Source of the DNA: JAJNBD01 sp964471475
GTDB lineage: Bacteria; Pseudomonadota; Gammaproteobacteria; CAISUE01
NCBI GenBank assembly: GCA_964471475.1
Contig: CAYYFQ010000011.1
Coordinates: 1 to 57,298, forward strand
DNA length: 57,298 nucleotides
Direction of reading: 5' to 3'
The translations under genes and the position numbers were made by a program. The first letter of the stretch is position 1. The number at the start of each line of letters is the position of its first letter. Positions 35,285 to 44,565 of the stretch are shown here, in pieces. The notes beneath the pieces are model-generated. The model was not told where the DNA came from. It worked only from the letters and a program-made list of their open reading frames with translations, and made no database searches.

Positions 35285-35920
35285 CTATTGATCTAAGAAA
35301 GCGCTGGGGCAATAACGGTTTAAAAAACACTCAGCGCATTTTGGCTTTCGCGCTTGGCAAATATAACGACCATGCAAAACCAACCAGTGGTGGGCATTTT
35401 TTAAATATTTTTTGGGGATACATTTTAATAAATCTTGTTCCACTTTTTCAGGCGTTTTTCCTTGACTCAAATCCAAACGATGAGACAGGCGAAAAATATG
35501 AGTATCCACTGCAATTGTTGACTCTCCAAATAAAGTATTTAATAGCACATTAGCAGTTTTTCGCCCCACGCCTGGGAGAGATTGCAAAGCTTCACGTGTC
35601 GATGGAACTTCTGAATTATACTGATTAATTAATATTTCACAGGTTTGTAAAATATTTTTTACTTTACTGTTATAAAGGCCGATGGTTTGGATATAATGCT
35701 TTAAACCGCTTTCTCCTAGCGCTTTGATAGCGTGAGGTGTATTAGCAACGGGAAAAAGTTTAGCGGTAGCTAGATTCACACTTTTATCTGTCGCTTGCGC
35801 GGATAAAATAACGGCTATCAATAATTCAAAGGGAGTGTGATAAGATAATTCTGTTTTTGGATGGGGATTATTTTTTGCAAATAATGCAAAAATTCGCTGA
35901 ATGCTAGAAAGTGATAGCAT
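35285..35920 (-). CDS. nth: Endonuclease III
   Basis: A base-excision DNA glycosylase/AP lyase for oxidised pyrimidines. 211 aa. The helix-hairpin-helix LPGVGRKTANVLL contains the catalytic Lys, and VDTHIFRL the catalytic Asp. The 4Fe-4S loop has the exact C-x6-C-x2-C-x5-C spacing (CQARKPKCAECFLNRYC). It lies 6 bases downstream of prfB in the same direction. Confidence 0.97.
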   Translation of the reverse strand: MLSLSSIQRIFALFAKNNPHPKTELSYHTPFELLIAVILSAQATDKSVNLATAKLFPVANTPHAIKALGESGLKHYIQTIGLYNSKVKNILQTCEILINQYNSEVPSTREALQSLPGVGRKTANVLLNTLFGESTIAVDTHIFRLSHRLDLSQGKTPEKVEQDLLKCIPKKYLKNAHHWLVLHGRYICQARKPKCAECFLNRYCPSAFLDQ

Positions 35921-35926
35921 TAATTT

Positions 35927-37037
35927 TTATTCCTTAGAACTAGTTTGCGCTTTTAACATCGCTTCAATAAAACGATCCAAATCTCCATCAAGTACCGCCT
36001 GCGTATTGCCCGTTTCAACTCCTGTACGTAAATCTTTAATCCGACTGTCATCTAACACATACGATCGAATCTGCGAACCCCAAGTAATGTCCGCTTTATT
36101 TGCTTCTTGTACAGCTTTCTCTGCATTCTTTTTTTGTATTTCTAGTTCATACAATTTAGCTTTTAGTTGACTCATCGCTTGCGCACGATTTTTGTGCTGG
36201 GATCGATCATTTTGACATTGCACAACAATATTAGTAGGTAAGTGTGTAATACGAATGGCTGAATCGGTCCGATTGACGTGCTGCCCCCCTGCCCCACTAG
36301 CTCGATAAGTATCGATACGTAAATCCGCTGGGTTTATATCTATCTCAATATCTTCATCCACCTCAGGAGATACGAAAACAGAGGCAAAAGAAGTATGGCG
36401 CTTGTTGTTTGAATCAAAAGGAGATTTACGAACTAAACGATGTACGCCTGTTTCCGTACGCAACCAACCATACGCATAATCGCCTTCAAATTTAATCGAT
36501 GCGCCTTTAATCCCAGCCACATCGCCTGGCGACACGTCGATTACTTCCGCTTTGAAGCCATGTTGCTCACCCCACCGTAAATACATTCGCATCAGCATTT
36601 CAGCCCAGTCTTGAGCTTCCGTACCACCTGAACCCGATTGAATATCGAGGTAAGCAGAATTAGGATCCATCTTGCCAGAAAACATGCGCTCAAATTCTAA
36701 TTGATCAAGCGTTTTGAGATGGTGATGGAGCTCGGAAACTGTTTCTTGCAAAGCCTTCTCATCATTTTCTTCTGCGATCAAATGAAATAAATCTTCACAA
36801 TCTTCTAATTTTTTTTGTAGCGTGTCTAGATTAGTAATGACTCTTTCTAAGCTCACTCGAGTTTTGTTTAGCTCTTGAGCTTTTTCAGGATTATCCCAAA
36901 TCCCTGGTTGTTCAAGCTCACGCTGAATTTCTTCTAGCTTTTCTTTTTTGTGGTCATAGTCAAAGTGACCTCCGAAGTTGAGCTTCGCGTAGTAAGGCTT
37001 CTTTAATTTTTTCAAGATAAGTGTTAATTTCTAACAT
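35927..37037 (-). CDS. prfB: Peptide chain release factor 2 (programmed +1 frameshift)
   Basis: Releases peptides at UGA and UAA. The ATG at 37037 opens a 25-codon frame (MLEINTYLEKIKEALL...) that ends at an in-frame TGA (36962-36960). A +1 slip on CTT TGAC enters the main frame at DYDHKKEKLEEI, giving about 369 aa. The SPF anticodon-like tripeptide is in RKSPFDSN, and the catalytic GGQ is in GAGGQHVNRTDSAIRI. An ATG at 37015 in the main frame is not a credible start, because the upstream frame carries the conserved N terminus. It lies 3 bases after rph and 6 before nth, forming a leftward operon. Confidence 0.96.
36959..36974 (-). promoter_or_regulatory. RF2 autoregulatory frameshift site
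   Basis: On the minus strand CGGAGG-TCA-CTTTGAC: an internal Shine-Dalgarno-like hexamer, a 3-base spacer, the CTT slippery codon and the UGA stop. The spacing equals that of the E. coli prfB site. Low RF2 slows termination at UGA and favours the slip, so the protein controls its own synthesis. Confidence 0.95.
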
Positions 37038-37040
37038 AAG

Positions 37041-37784
37041 TTAATTTCCGATAGTAGAATTAGCAGCGCCCTCAAGCGAGGCTTTTTGGATTTCCACTAA
37101 AGCTCGAATACCTACTCGTCCTAAGCTAAGCATTTCTTCTAAGTATTCCGCAGAAAAAGCTCCATTTTCTGCGGTGCCTTGTAATTCAATAAATTGCCCG
37201 CCTTCAGTCATTACCAAATTCATATCCGTATCCGCAGAAGAATCTTCAGCATAATCTAAATCTAAAATAGGTACATCTTGATAAACGCCTACTGATACAG
37301 CAGCCACTAATTGAAGTAAAGGATTTTGTTTTAATTGTTTCTTGTGTGCAAGCATATTTAAAGCATCAGCCAATGCGACAGCTGCTCCTGTGATACTGGC
37401 AGTCCTCGTGCCTCCATCGGCTTGAATCACATCACAATCTACCGTAATAGTAAAATCACCAAGCGCTTTAAGATCCACCATCGCACGCAAAGAGCGACCA
37501 ATCAAACGTTGAATTTCAACAGTACGTCCCGATTGCTTGCCTTTAGCCGCTTCACGGTCAACACGATCTGCAGTTGCTCGGGGTAACATCCCATATTCAG
37601 CCGTCACCCACCCTTGGCCTTTACCTTTTAAAAATTTGGGGACCCCTTGCACCACAGTGGCCGTGCAAATCACTTTTGTATCACCAAATTCTACTAATAC
37701 AGCCCCCTCTGCATGTTTAGTGTATTGACGCGTAAGCGTTATTTTTCTAAGTTCGTTGGGGCGACGTTTACTAGGACGGTACAT
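37041..37784 (-). CDS. rph: Ribonuclease PH
   Basis: A phosphorolytic 3'-to-5' exonuclease that trims tRNA 3' ends. The N terminus RPSKRRPNELRKITLTRQYT, GWVTAEYGMLPRATADR, GRTVEIQRLIGRSLRA, DCDVIQADGGTRTASITGA and the late LVMTEGGQFIELQGTAE are all family hallmarks. 247 aa, slightly over the usual 238. It lies 9 bases downstream of the CoA-transferase gene and 3 upstream of prfB. Confidence 0.96.
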   Translation of the reverse strand: MYRPSKRRPNELRKITLTRQYTKHAEGAVLVEFGDTKVICTATVVQGVPKFLKGKGQGWVTAEYGMLPRATADRVDREAAKGKQSGRTVEIQRLIGRSLRAMVDLKALGDFTITVDCDVIQADGGTRTASITGAAVALADALNMLAHKKQLKQNPLLQLVAAVSVGVYQDVPILDLDYAEDSSADTDMNLVMTEGGQFIELQGTAENGAFSAEYLEEMLSLGRVGIRALVEIQKASLEGAANSTIGN

Positions 37785-37793
37785 AATTTTCCC

Positions 37794-38450
37794 TTAAAAT
37801 TGCATAATAGAAACCGCATCATCAGCTATTAATCGACCAGCCGTATGTGCTCGAATATAATCCACTGAAACCTCGGGGGCACGCTCTAATAAATAAAAAG
37901 CGCCATTTTTAATTTCAAAATATCCTAAATCGGTGACTACTTTTTTGATACAACCAACACCCGTTAAAGGGAGCGTACATTGAGGTAATAATTTTGATTC
38001 ACCGTGCTTGCTTGCATGCGCCATTGCCACGATAATATTTTGTGCTCCAGCCACAAGATCCATTGCGCCCCCCATCCCTTTAACCATCTTACCGGGAATC
38101 ATCCAAGAAGCAATATCACCTTGTTCGCTAACTTCAAAAGCACCTAGCACTGTTAAATCAATGTGACCACCACGAATCATCGCAAAACTTTCAGCAGAAG
38201 AAAAAAAAGCGGCGCCTTTAACTGTCGTAATTGTTTCTTTCCCCGCGTTGATTAAATCAGGATCAAGCTCTGTTTCTTTTGGATAAGGCCCCATTCCGAG
38301 CAAACCATTTTCAGATTGCATTATCACGTGTACATTGTGAGGAATATAATTTGCCACTAAAGTCGGAATACCGATGCCAAGGTTAATGTAATCACCATCT
38401 TTGAGTTCGCAGGCGATGCGCTTGGCAATTTGTTCGCGGGTAAGAGCCAT
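37794..38450 (-). CDS. 3-oxoacid CoA-transferase, subunit B
   Basis: 218 aa. The catalytic glutamate is in SENGLLGMGPYP. GGHIDLTVLGAFEVSEQGDIASW and KMVKGMGGAMDLVAGA are typical of ScoB/AtoA-type B subunits, which transfer CoA between acids such as succinate and acetoacetate. The A subunit, usually directly upstream and required for activity, is absent: the upstream gene is lpxH. Either scoA lies elsewhere or the enzyme is defunct. Acetoacetate or a related acid is the probable substrate but cannot be proved. It is followed by rph after 9 bases. Confidence 0.9.
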   Translation of the reverse strand: MALTREQIAKRIACELKDGDYINLGIGIPTLVANYIPHNVHVIMQSENGLLGMGPYPKETELDPDLINAGKETITTVKGAAFFSSAESFAMIRGGHIDLTVLGAFEVSEQGDIASWMIPGKMVKGMGGAMDLVAGAQNIIVAMAHASKHGESKLLPQCTLPLTGVGCIKKVVTDLGYFEIKNGAFYLLERAPEVSVDYIRAHTAGRLIADDAVSIMQF

Positions 38451-38494
38451 AGTGGTGTAGGATTTTCAGGTTGATGTCTATTATATGACGCAAG

Positions 38495-39217
38495 TTAAAA
38501 ATATGCCAGCTCAAACTGATCATTATCATAGCGTAAAAAATTACCCATAATATCCCAATCAGCCAAAACATAACGTGTAAGCCATTCTTGCTTTAATGAA
38601 TCCCAATAAAAATGAACTCCGGGTTTATGTACATGTCCGTGAATCATGAGAGTAATTTTAAAATCGCTAAAAGTTTTTAAAACAGATTCTTTGTTAACAT
38701 CCATCATGGTTTGCGTCAGCTCCATAGCTTGTTGCTGGCTTTTTTCACGCATTCGATCCGCAATTTTTTTTCTTATTTTTAACGGTAAAATTAAAAATAA
38801 TTTTTGCAGCCACTTTTGGTGAACTTTTTTGCGCCATGCTTGATATTTCACATCATCCGTACACAACATATCACCATGCAACAATAATGTTTTTTGCTGG
38901 TTGAGCGTCATGAGGTAATACTCTGGCAACAGGTGACCATCATATTTTTTAAGTGTTTTTTCATTTAATAAAAAATCGCGATTTCCAGCTAAAAAATACC
39001 ACGTGATTTTTCTCTCACGCAAGGACAATAAAAGTCGAACGATTATTTTTTGTGTAAGGGAAGAAAAGTCTTCACCAATCCAATATTCAAACCAATCCCC
39101 TAAAATATAGAGCGTATCATACGGCTGCAAAATATGATGCACAAAATGAGTAAAAAGCTTATTTAAATGTGGTTGATTGTCAGTTAAATGTAAATCTGAA
39201 ATAAAATAAATGGCCAT
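38495..39217 (-). CDS. lpxH: UDP-2,3-diacylglucosamine diphosphatase
   Basis: Lipid A pathway step producing lipid X, at the inner face of the cytoplasmic membrane. It has calcineurin-like metal motifs in order: SDLHLTDNQP, LGDWFEYWIGED, LAGNRDFLL, LLHGDMLC and MIHGHVHKPG. 240 aa is standard. It is preceded by a rhodanese gene 20 bases upstream. With waaF in the window it shows an LPS-bearing outer membrane. Confidence 0.95.
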   Translation of the reverse strand: MAIYFISDLHLTDNQPHLNKLFTHFVHHILQPYDTLYILGDWFEYWIGEDFSSLTQKIIVRLLLSLRERKITWYFLAGNRDFLLNEKTLKKYDGHLLPEYYLMTLNQQKTLLLHGDMLCTDDVKYQAWRKKVHQKWLQKLFLILPLKIRKKIADRMREKSQQQAMELTQTMMDVNKESVLKTFSDFKITLMIHGHVHKPGVHFYWDSLKQEWLTRYVLADWDIMGNFLRYDNDQFELAYF

Positions 39218-39237
39218 AAAGGAGTGGTCTAGACGTT

Positions 39238-39606
39238 CTATTCGCCAGGCAAATTTTTAGCGAACCAATGACTTGAGCCACCGTTTAAAGATTTTACATT
39301 TTTGTACCCCATCAACTCCAAATTATAGGCAGCTAATTGGGAACGATATCCGCCACTACAATAAACTACGATGGCAGCATTAGGATCCGCAATGGTTTTC
39401 TCAATATCGCGCTCTAAAACACCTTTGCTTAAATGAATGGCGCCGGGCAAATGTTTAGGCAAGTATTCTTCTTTTTCGCGCACGTCAATTAAATAAAAAT
39501 TTTCTATAGGATGATTTAAAATATCATATAACGCATCCGCATCGATATGTTTCACTTTATGACGGACTTGTTCAATTAAGTGCAAAAATCTTGGTGAGTG
39601 TTGCAT
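39238..39606 (-). CDS. Rhodanese-like domain protein
   Basis: 122 aa, a single rhodanese domain. The active-site loop is CSGGYRS, with Cys as the persulfide carrier and Arg closing the loop. FYLIDVREKEEYLPKHLPGAIHL is the usual opening. No signal peptide is seen, so it is probably a cytoplasmic sulfurtransferase. It sits just upstream of lpxH in the same direction, with no known functional connection. Confidence 0.9.
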   Translation of the reverse strand: MQHSPRFLHLIEQVRHKVKHIDADALYDILNHPIENFYLIDVREKEEYLPKHLPGAIHLSKGVLERDIEKTIADPNAAIVVYCSGGYRSQLAAYNLELMGYKNVKSLNGGSSHWFAKNLPGE

Positions 39607-39652
39607 AATACTTCCTTGAGATGGTATATTTTCGTGTCATTACTATTCTAGC

Positions 39653-40396
39653 ATGCTTATGAACGAAATTATTACTTCGCCCGACTTATGGATTAGCCTA
39701 CTTACTTTAATTGGATTAGAAGTAATATTAGGAGTAGACAATTTAATTTTTATCAGCATTGCCATTTCGCGTTTACCCCCCGAACAGCAAGCAACGGGGC
39801 GATATACGGGATTATCCGTAGCTTTAATTTTACGCTTATTTTTACTTTACATTGCCGCTTGGTTAATCAAATTTCAGCAACCTCTTTTTACCATTAGCAG
39901 CTTTACTTTCTCAGTACGTGATTTATTTATGTTAATGGGGGGACTATTTTTATTAGTCAAAGCTACCAATGAAATTCATATGGGGATTGCACAAGCTCAT
40001 ACTAAACCTCGCAACCCTGGATTTAAACGCTTTAGTTTTGTGATTGTTCAAATCGTTTTATTAGATTTGGTTTTTTCTTTTGATAGTATTATGACTGCCA
40101 TTGGGTTAACTAGTTATTTTTTAATAATGGCAATTGCAATTATCATCGCGATTTTATTAATGATGTTTGCAAGTAGCCCAATGCATCGCTTTATCATGAG
40201 ATATCCTAGCTTGAAAGTTCTTGCATTAAGTTTCTTAATGCTCATTGGAATGGCTCTCATTGCTGATGGAATGCATTTCCAAATTCCTCATGGCTATATT
40301 TACTTTGCCATGTTATTTTCTGTGGGAGTTGAATTACTCAATATTGCCTCTGGGAAACGCAGGAGCAAGAAAATTGATGAAAATGTAGAATTGTAA
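39653..40396 (+). CDS. TerC-family integral membrane protein
   Basis: 247 aa with about seven hydrophobic helices. The TerC signatures are LIGLEVILGVDNLIFISI in the first helix and LDLVFSFDSIMTAIGLT midway, with acidic residues inside the membrane that probably bind a metal ion. Members are implicated in metal export, often manganese, but the substrate here is not determined. The ATG at 39653 could be replaced by one two codons on; neither has a clear ribosome site. It is convergent with the 747-aa gene, 21 bases away. Confidence 0.9.
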   Translation: MLMNEIITSPDLWISLLTLIGLEVILGVDNLIFISIAISRLPPEQQATGRYTGLSVALILRLFLLYIAAWLIKFQQPLFTISSFTFSVRDLFMLMGGLFLLVKATNEIHMGIAQAHTKPRNPGFKRFSFVIVQIVLLDLVFSFDSIMTAIGLTSYFLIMAIAIIIAILLMMFASSPMHRFIMRYPSLKVLALSFLMLIGMALIADGMHFQIPHGYIYFAMLFSVGVELLNIASGKRRSKKIDENVEL

Positions 40397-40417
40397 AAGC
40401 TATAGCGGTATACTTAT

Positions 40418-42661
40418 TCAGTGTAACGCCGGCCCAATCGCTTTAAGCACGTAGATAGCTCCGTTTTCTGGTGTCTTCTCAGTATATCCAAAAAGTCTCG
40501 TATTCGCATAGGTGCCTAAGGTTTTATATTCGACATTGGCGAGCATTCGCCCATCTGCAGTTGCAACAGTCATCGGAGAGGTTAAAGGAGCGATGCCTTG
40601 GTGATTTACATTTGATACAAGAGCTAACCTTTCGCCACTAACTCTCTCGTTATAAAAATCAGCTATTTCTGGTAAGGCTGCACTTCTGGAACCAAGAAGT
40701 AACTTAGCCCAGCAGCGACCCCGTGGGTGAAAAGGACTATCTACCGCATATAAAGTAGATCCATCGCGTGAATCTATACTGGTTAAAACTGCCTCCTCTT
40801 CACTGTGCTGAGCTGGCATGGAGTCGTCGCTGCAATGATCGTCCCGCTCTTCTTCCAATTCCGAAGGCGCAAAGAGCACTGGTTGCATGACGAAATTGCC
40901 TTGCTGTGGTGCTGGAATAGCTTGTTTTAAGTAAGTGTTTAAGTTGGAAAGTTGGGTAGTGTGAAGAGTAATTTTTACACTAAGGGTGTTTGCAAGTTTA
41001 GTTGGTTTACTGCCATCCAAGAAAAACTCTTCTGCGTTATTAAATGCCGCCAACCATGCTTCTTTCTGAGCCGCAATCTGCGGATGGGCAATTTTAACCC
41101 AGCAACAATGATTATCCCAATCATATTTAATCTTAAAAGCAGGAGCTTGTCCGGAAGATTGTAAATATTTTCTAATTTGTGCCTTAAGTAAAGTCGCGCT
41201 CTTTGTTAGTTGCTGTTCTGCTGCGACCGCCTCTTTTATAACGTCTGCGAGCTTAAGATGTTTAAAAGATTGTGGTTCCACATATAAGCAGCCTCCCATA
41301 CATTCTGCTACGATATGGTTTCTGGCTAAAAAATGACTAATAATTGCGTCTGCTTGTTGTCCATCCTGCACACGAATGATTAAGCGATAAACCCGGTCGC
41401 TATTTTCTGTACCATATATTTGAAATGGAGCCTCAGCGTAATGCAACGCCTTTATCAATTGTGCTAAAGATTGTTGATAATCTAAGTGTTGCCATACACG
41501 AGAAACTTGTTTTGTGAACCAGTTTTTTATCCGAGAGCCCAACCTTGTTGCTGCGTTAATAATAGGTTGGCCAAAATAAGTCGCCGTAATTGCACCCGCG
41601 AGAAGGGCAACTTCATAGAGTTCTGCCGTAGCAATGGCTGCCACAGTGGTTATTGTTGTGATGATAATGCCCGTTACTTGATAGCGAGGGGCAATTTTTA
41701 AACGTTGCGAAGCTATTGTAAGAGCAGTGGCAACAGGCTTTTGCGCTGTCGCAGGCAAACTTTCTAGGGTGGCCAGCTCTCGTTCATCTTGAGGAATGAG
41801 TAGCCCATAACGACTATAAAGACGAATGGCTTTAAGAAACAGCTTTTCAAACAGTAACTCTAGCAAAAATGGTGTGGCAATTAAACCAAGGGGACCAATA
41901 AGAAAAAAACCAGGGTGTTTTTTTCCCAAGGCAAGTACGTGGTTAATTACGTTGGGTAATGGAAGAAATGCCCGAGTAATTTCGTCTGCGGTTCCCAACG
42001 CATCAGCAAACATTATGGCTTTCAAGGGTGCAGCACGGCAAGCAATAAACTCCATTAAATTGGGAATACTTAACTCGCTATTTTTTTCAGCAAATTCCAT
42101 CAACCAATTAAAGAATGCATGCAGGTTTGCATAGAAATCTTGATTGGCTGGTGGATTGAAAACGGCTTTGGATAAAGCAGAAATCCAACTTGCTATATTG
42201 TATGGGGTACCTAATTCATATTTAGTCATTAAGTTAACCAGCTCAGCTCTTTGTGAGTGATTTGGAGTGGTTAATATCCTATACATTTGTTGAGCAAAGT
42301 ACATCAATCCATCAGTTTCTTGCCGGCTTGGTCTCAAAGGATTTTTTAATAAGTTAGCGCATAAGACTGCTAGGGTATTGTCAAATTGGCTGCTCGCTGT
42401 GCTGACACTTTTGGCTATTTCATTGCTTCGTTCTGCCAGACGAGCAACAAACAGCGCGGAAGATGGCTTTGGTGGAACAAAAAATTTATATAAACGCCAA
42501 GGTAAGTCTAGGAGAGCAACCATCGATAAATAACTAAGAAGTGTGGTTACGATTTTTTTTTCTTGCTCGCGTAGTGCTTCGTATTGCACACGTAATGCGA
42601 GCGCGGGCGGTTGTTGTGCTACCTGTTTTTTCTGAGCGTTTAATTGTGGCGACATGCGCAT
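40418..42661 (-). CDS. Large unknown protein with internal hydrophobic hairpins
   Basis: 747 aa with no family recognised. The N-terminal 240 residues look helical and soluble. Hydrophobic segments occur at about 251-272, 328-346 and 348-364. The region from about 380 to 560 appears to be alternating alpha/beta, and the last 170 residues include an acidic stretch (SELEEERDDHCSDDSMPAQHSEEEA). No signal peptide is present. Internal membrane hairpins plus large polar flanks resemble effectors that insert in host membranes, but a bacterial inner-membrane role is equally possible. It is followed upstream by the gene-free region leading to mraZ. Confidence 0.6.
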   Translation of the reverse strand: MRMSPQLNAQKKQVAQQPPALALRVQYEALREQEKKIVTTLLSYLSMVALLDLPWRLYKFFVPPKPSSALFVARLAERSNEIAKSVSTASSQFDNTLAVLCANLLKNPLRPSRQETDGLMYFAQQMYRILTTPNHSQRAELVNLMTKYELGTPYNIASWISALSKAVFNPPANQDFYANLHAFFNWLMEFAEKNSELSIPNLMEFIACRAAPLKAIMFADALGTADEITRAFLPLPNVINHVLALGKKHPGFFLIGPLGLIATPFLLELLFEKLFLKAIRLYSRYGLLIPQDERELATLESLPATAQKPVATALTIASQRLKIAPRYQVTGIIITTITTVAAIATAELYEVALLAGAITATYFGQPIINAATRLGSRIKNWFTKQVSRVWQHLDYQQSLAQLIKALHYAEAPFQIYGTENSDRVYRLIIRVQDGQQADAIISHFLARNHIVAECMGGCLYVEPQSFKHLKLADVIKEAVAAEQQLTKSATLLKAQIRKYLQSSGQAPAFKIKYDWDNHCCWVKIAHPQIAAQKEAWLAAFNNAEEFFLDGSKPTKLANTLSVKITLHTTQLSNLNTYLKQAIPAPQQGNFVMQPVLFAPSELEEERDDHCSDDSMPAQHSEEEAVLTSIDSRDGSTLYAVDSPFHPRGRCWAKLLLGSRSAALPEIADFYNERVSGERLALVSNVNHQGIAPLTSPMTVATADGRMLANVEYKTLGTYANTRLFGYTEKTPENGAIYVLKAIGPALH

Positions 42662-42988
42662 ACGGGATTACCTTTTTTATAAGAAAGTTTTTATTATATG
42701 TTTGAATATTTTACTACAAATTAAGTATAAAATTAAAAAAAACCAAGCAATTGATTGAAATATTATATAAACTCAATATGTTACATCTAATTTAACAAAT
42801 CCAAAACGCCTTTTTTGAATATAGCACTACCCACTTACTTTTCCCTTTGACAATATGAGTGAATCCATATATGGAGTACGATTTTTGAATTTGCGTTACC
42901 TATCATTTGTGGGATAGGCGATTCTGAGGAAATTTTCATGCCTCACAGAGTACTTTTCCACTGCATCAATTCGTTCTCACAAAAACTC
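42662..42988. other. Gene-free AT-rich region upstream of mraZ
   Basis: About 330 bp between the divergent 747-aa gene and the mraZ promoter. The first 130 bases are very AT-rich and probably carry the leftward promoter. A small hairpin, cctatc-atttgtgg-gatagg, occurs near 42899-42918, followed by a second possible tgagg...cctca pairing. No ORF or repeat-family member is seen. Confidence 0.5.
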
Positions 42989-43016
42989 TTGACAATTACG
43001 CTAAAAAGAGTATATT
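42989..43016 (+). promoter_or_regulatory. Strong sigma-70 promoter of mraZ-rsmH-ftsL
   Basis: TTGACA (42989-42994) and TATATT (43011-43016) with a 16-base spacer, the best consensus match in the window. It lies immediately before the MraZ operator and about 155 bases before the mraZ start. Confidence 0.85.
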
Positions 43017-43017
43017 T

Positions 43018-43063
43018 GTGGTGTGAAGTGGTACAAAGTAGTAAAAAAGTGGATTAAAGTGGG
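43018..43063 (+). promoter_or_regulatory. MraZ operator: five GTGG-type repeats
   Basis: GTGG (GTAG once) begins at 43018, 43028, 43038, 43049 and 43059, a spacing of 10-11 bases or one helical turn. MraZ is known to bind direct TGGGN-type repeats separated by 5 bases in its own promoter. The array overlaps the expected transcription start, so MraZ bound here would repress the cluster. Confidence 0.85.
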
Positions 43064-43170
43064 AAAATCAGAGAGTTATCCTCTCAAAGTAGAAGCAAGG
43101 ATCGTTAAGTTAAGCTATTAAATTCTTATTGAAAAACTCCGATTTCGATAAGAATATTATGGAGCCAGGT

Positions 43171-43629
43171 ATGTTTAGAGGCATAAACCACATCAATCTA
43201 GACGCTAAAGGTCGCTTAGCGATGCCAATGCGTTATCGCGAAGAGCTTGAAATTGATTATGACAATCAGCTCATTGCGACAATTGATACTGACGCTCCTT
43301 GCTTACTGCTTTACCCCTTCCCTGAATGGGAAATTATTGAACAAAAAATTCAAGCATTATCGAGTTTTAATAAAGCAACCCGCCGTATTCAACGCTTGCT
43401 AATTGGTCATGCCACTGAAGTGGAAATCGACAAACAAGGCCGGATTTTATTACCGCAGTCTTTAAGAGATTATGCAGATTTGGAAAAAAATTTAGTGTTA
43501 GTGGGTCAAGGTAAAAAATTTGAATTGTGGAACGAAGATAGTTGGCGTCAACTTCGTGATACATGGCTTTCAGAAGAAAAAGCCAAAGGTGATGAAGTTC
43601 CTGATCAACTAAAAGATTTAGCTTTATAA
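43171..43629 (+). CDS. mraZ: Transcriptional regulator MraZ
   Basis: An AbrB-like ring-forming repressor of its own division/cell wall cluster. The start at 43171 gives 152 aa, equal to the E. coli protein, begins MFRGINHINLDAKGRLAMP, and has ggag six bases upstream. A longer frame from a TTG at 43129 is rejected. Two SpoVT/AbrB repeats are visible: DAKGRLAMPMRYRE and DKQGRILLPQSLRDYA. It is followed by rsmH after 3 bases, and its operator lies upstream. Confidence 0.96.
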   Translation: MFRGINHINLDAKGRLAMPMRYREELEIDYDNQLIATIDTDAPCLLLYPFPEWEIIEQKIQALSSFNKATRRIQRLLIGHATEVEIDKQGRILLPQSLRDYADLEKNLVLVGQGKKFELWNEDSWRQLRDTWLSEEKAKGDEVPDQLKDLAL

Positions 43630-43632
43630 CCC

Positions 43633-44565
43633 ATGGAAGCGGAAATACATATTTCTGTTCTCCTGGATGAAGCCATTGATGCGCTTAATGTAAAACCTGA
43701 TGGGGTTTACATTGATGGCACTTTTGGTCGCGGCGGTCACAGTGCCGCCATCTTACAACGTTTAAGCCCCAAGGGCTTACTGCTGGCGATGGATAAAGAT
43801 CCAAAAGCAATTGCTTTTGGAAGAAAACGCTTTGAGAGTGATCCGCGAATTTTATTTTTTCAAGGCAGCTTTACTGAAATGGGAATAGCTGCCAAAACGC
43901 TCTTTAAAAACAAACAAGTTGATGGAATTTTGCTGGATTTGGGAGTCTCTTCGCCTCAATTAGATGACCCCACTCGCGGCTTTAGTTTTCGTTTGGATGG
44001 TCCTTTAGATATGCGTATGGACCATTTAAATGATCAAAGTGCCGCCGATTGGCTCAATCATGCGAATGAAAAAGAAATCTCTCAAGTATTATGGGAATAT
44101 GGCGAAGAGCGTTTTGCCCGGCGGATTGCGAAAGCGATCATCACAACACGCGCCGAACAACCGATTCTTCGCACCCACCAATTGGCAAAAATTATCGCAA
44201 GTGCTATCCCTAAAGAAGATAAACACAAACATCCCGCGACGCGGAGTTTTCAAGCGATAAGAATTTTCATCAATAAGGAACTAGAAGATTTAAAAAAAGG
44301 ATTGGACGTAGCTGTTGAAACTTTAGCCATTGGCGGGCGCCTGGTAGTTATCAGCTTCCATTCTTTAGAAGATCGAATCGTTAAGCAGTTTATGAATACC
44401 CAGTCTAAAGGAGAAGAGATTTTAAGAGCTTTACCTTTAACGGATGAGCAACTTGGGATTCAAATGAAAATAATTGGGAAGGCTGTTAAGCCATCACAAA
44501 GGGAACTCGCGGCAAATGTTCGCGCGAGAAGTGCAATATTGAGAATTGGGGAGAAATACCGATGA
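43633..44565 (+). CDS. rsmH: 16S rRNA (cytosine(1402)-N4)-methyltransferase
   Basis: Methylates C1402 in the ribosomal P site. The SAM motif is YIDGTFGRGGHSAAIL, followed by LDLGVSSPQLDDPTRGFSFRLDGPLDMRM and the C-terminal RPSQREL-like KPSQRELAANVRARSAILR. 310 aa is normal. Its end overlaps ftsL by four bases, which couples them. Confidence 0.97.
   Translation: MEAEIHISVLLDEAIDALNVKPDGVYIDGTFGRGGHSAAILQRLSPKGLLLAMDKDPKAIAFGRKRFESDPRILFFQGSFTEMGIAAKTLFKNKQVDGILLDLGVSSPQLDDPTRGFSFRLDGPLDMRMDHLNDQSAADWLNHANEKEISQVLWEYGEERFARRIAKAIITTRAEQPILRTHQLAKIIASAIPKEDKHKHPATRSFQAIRIFINKELEDLKKGLDVAVETLAIGGRLVVISFHSLEDRIVKQFMNTQSKGEEILRALPLTDEQLGIQMKIIGKAVKPSQRELAANVRARSAILRIGEKYR

Noticed and set aside
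43129..43170. A TTG start adding 14 residues to MraZ
   Set aside because: The start at 43171 has a ribosome site and yields the exact family length and N terminus.
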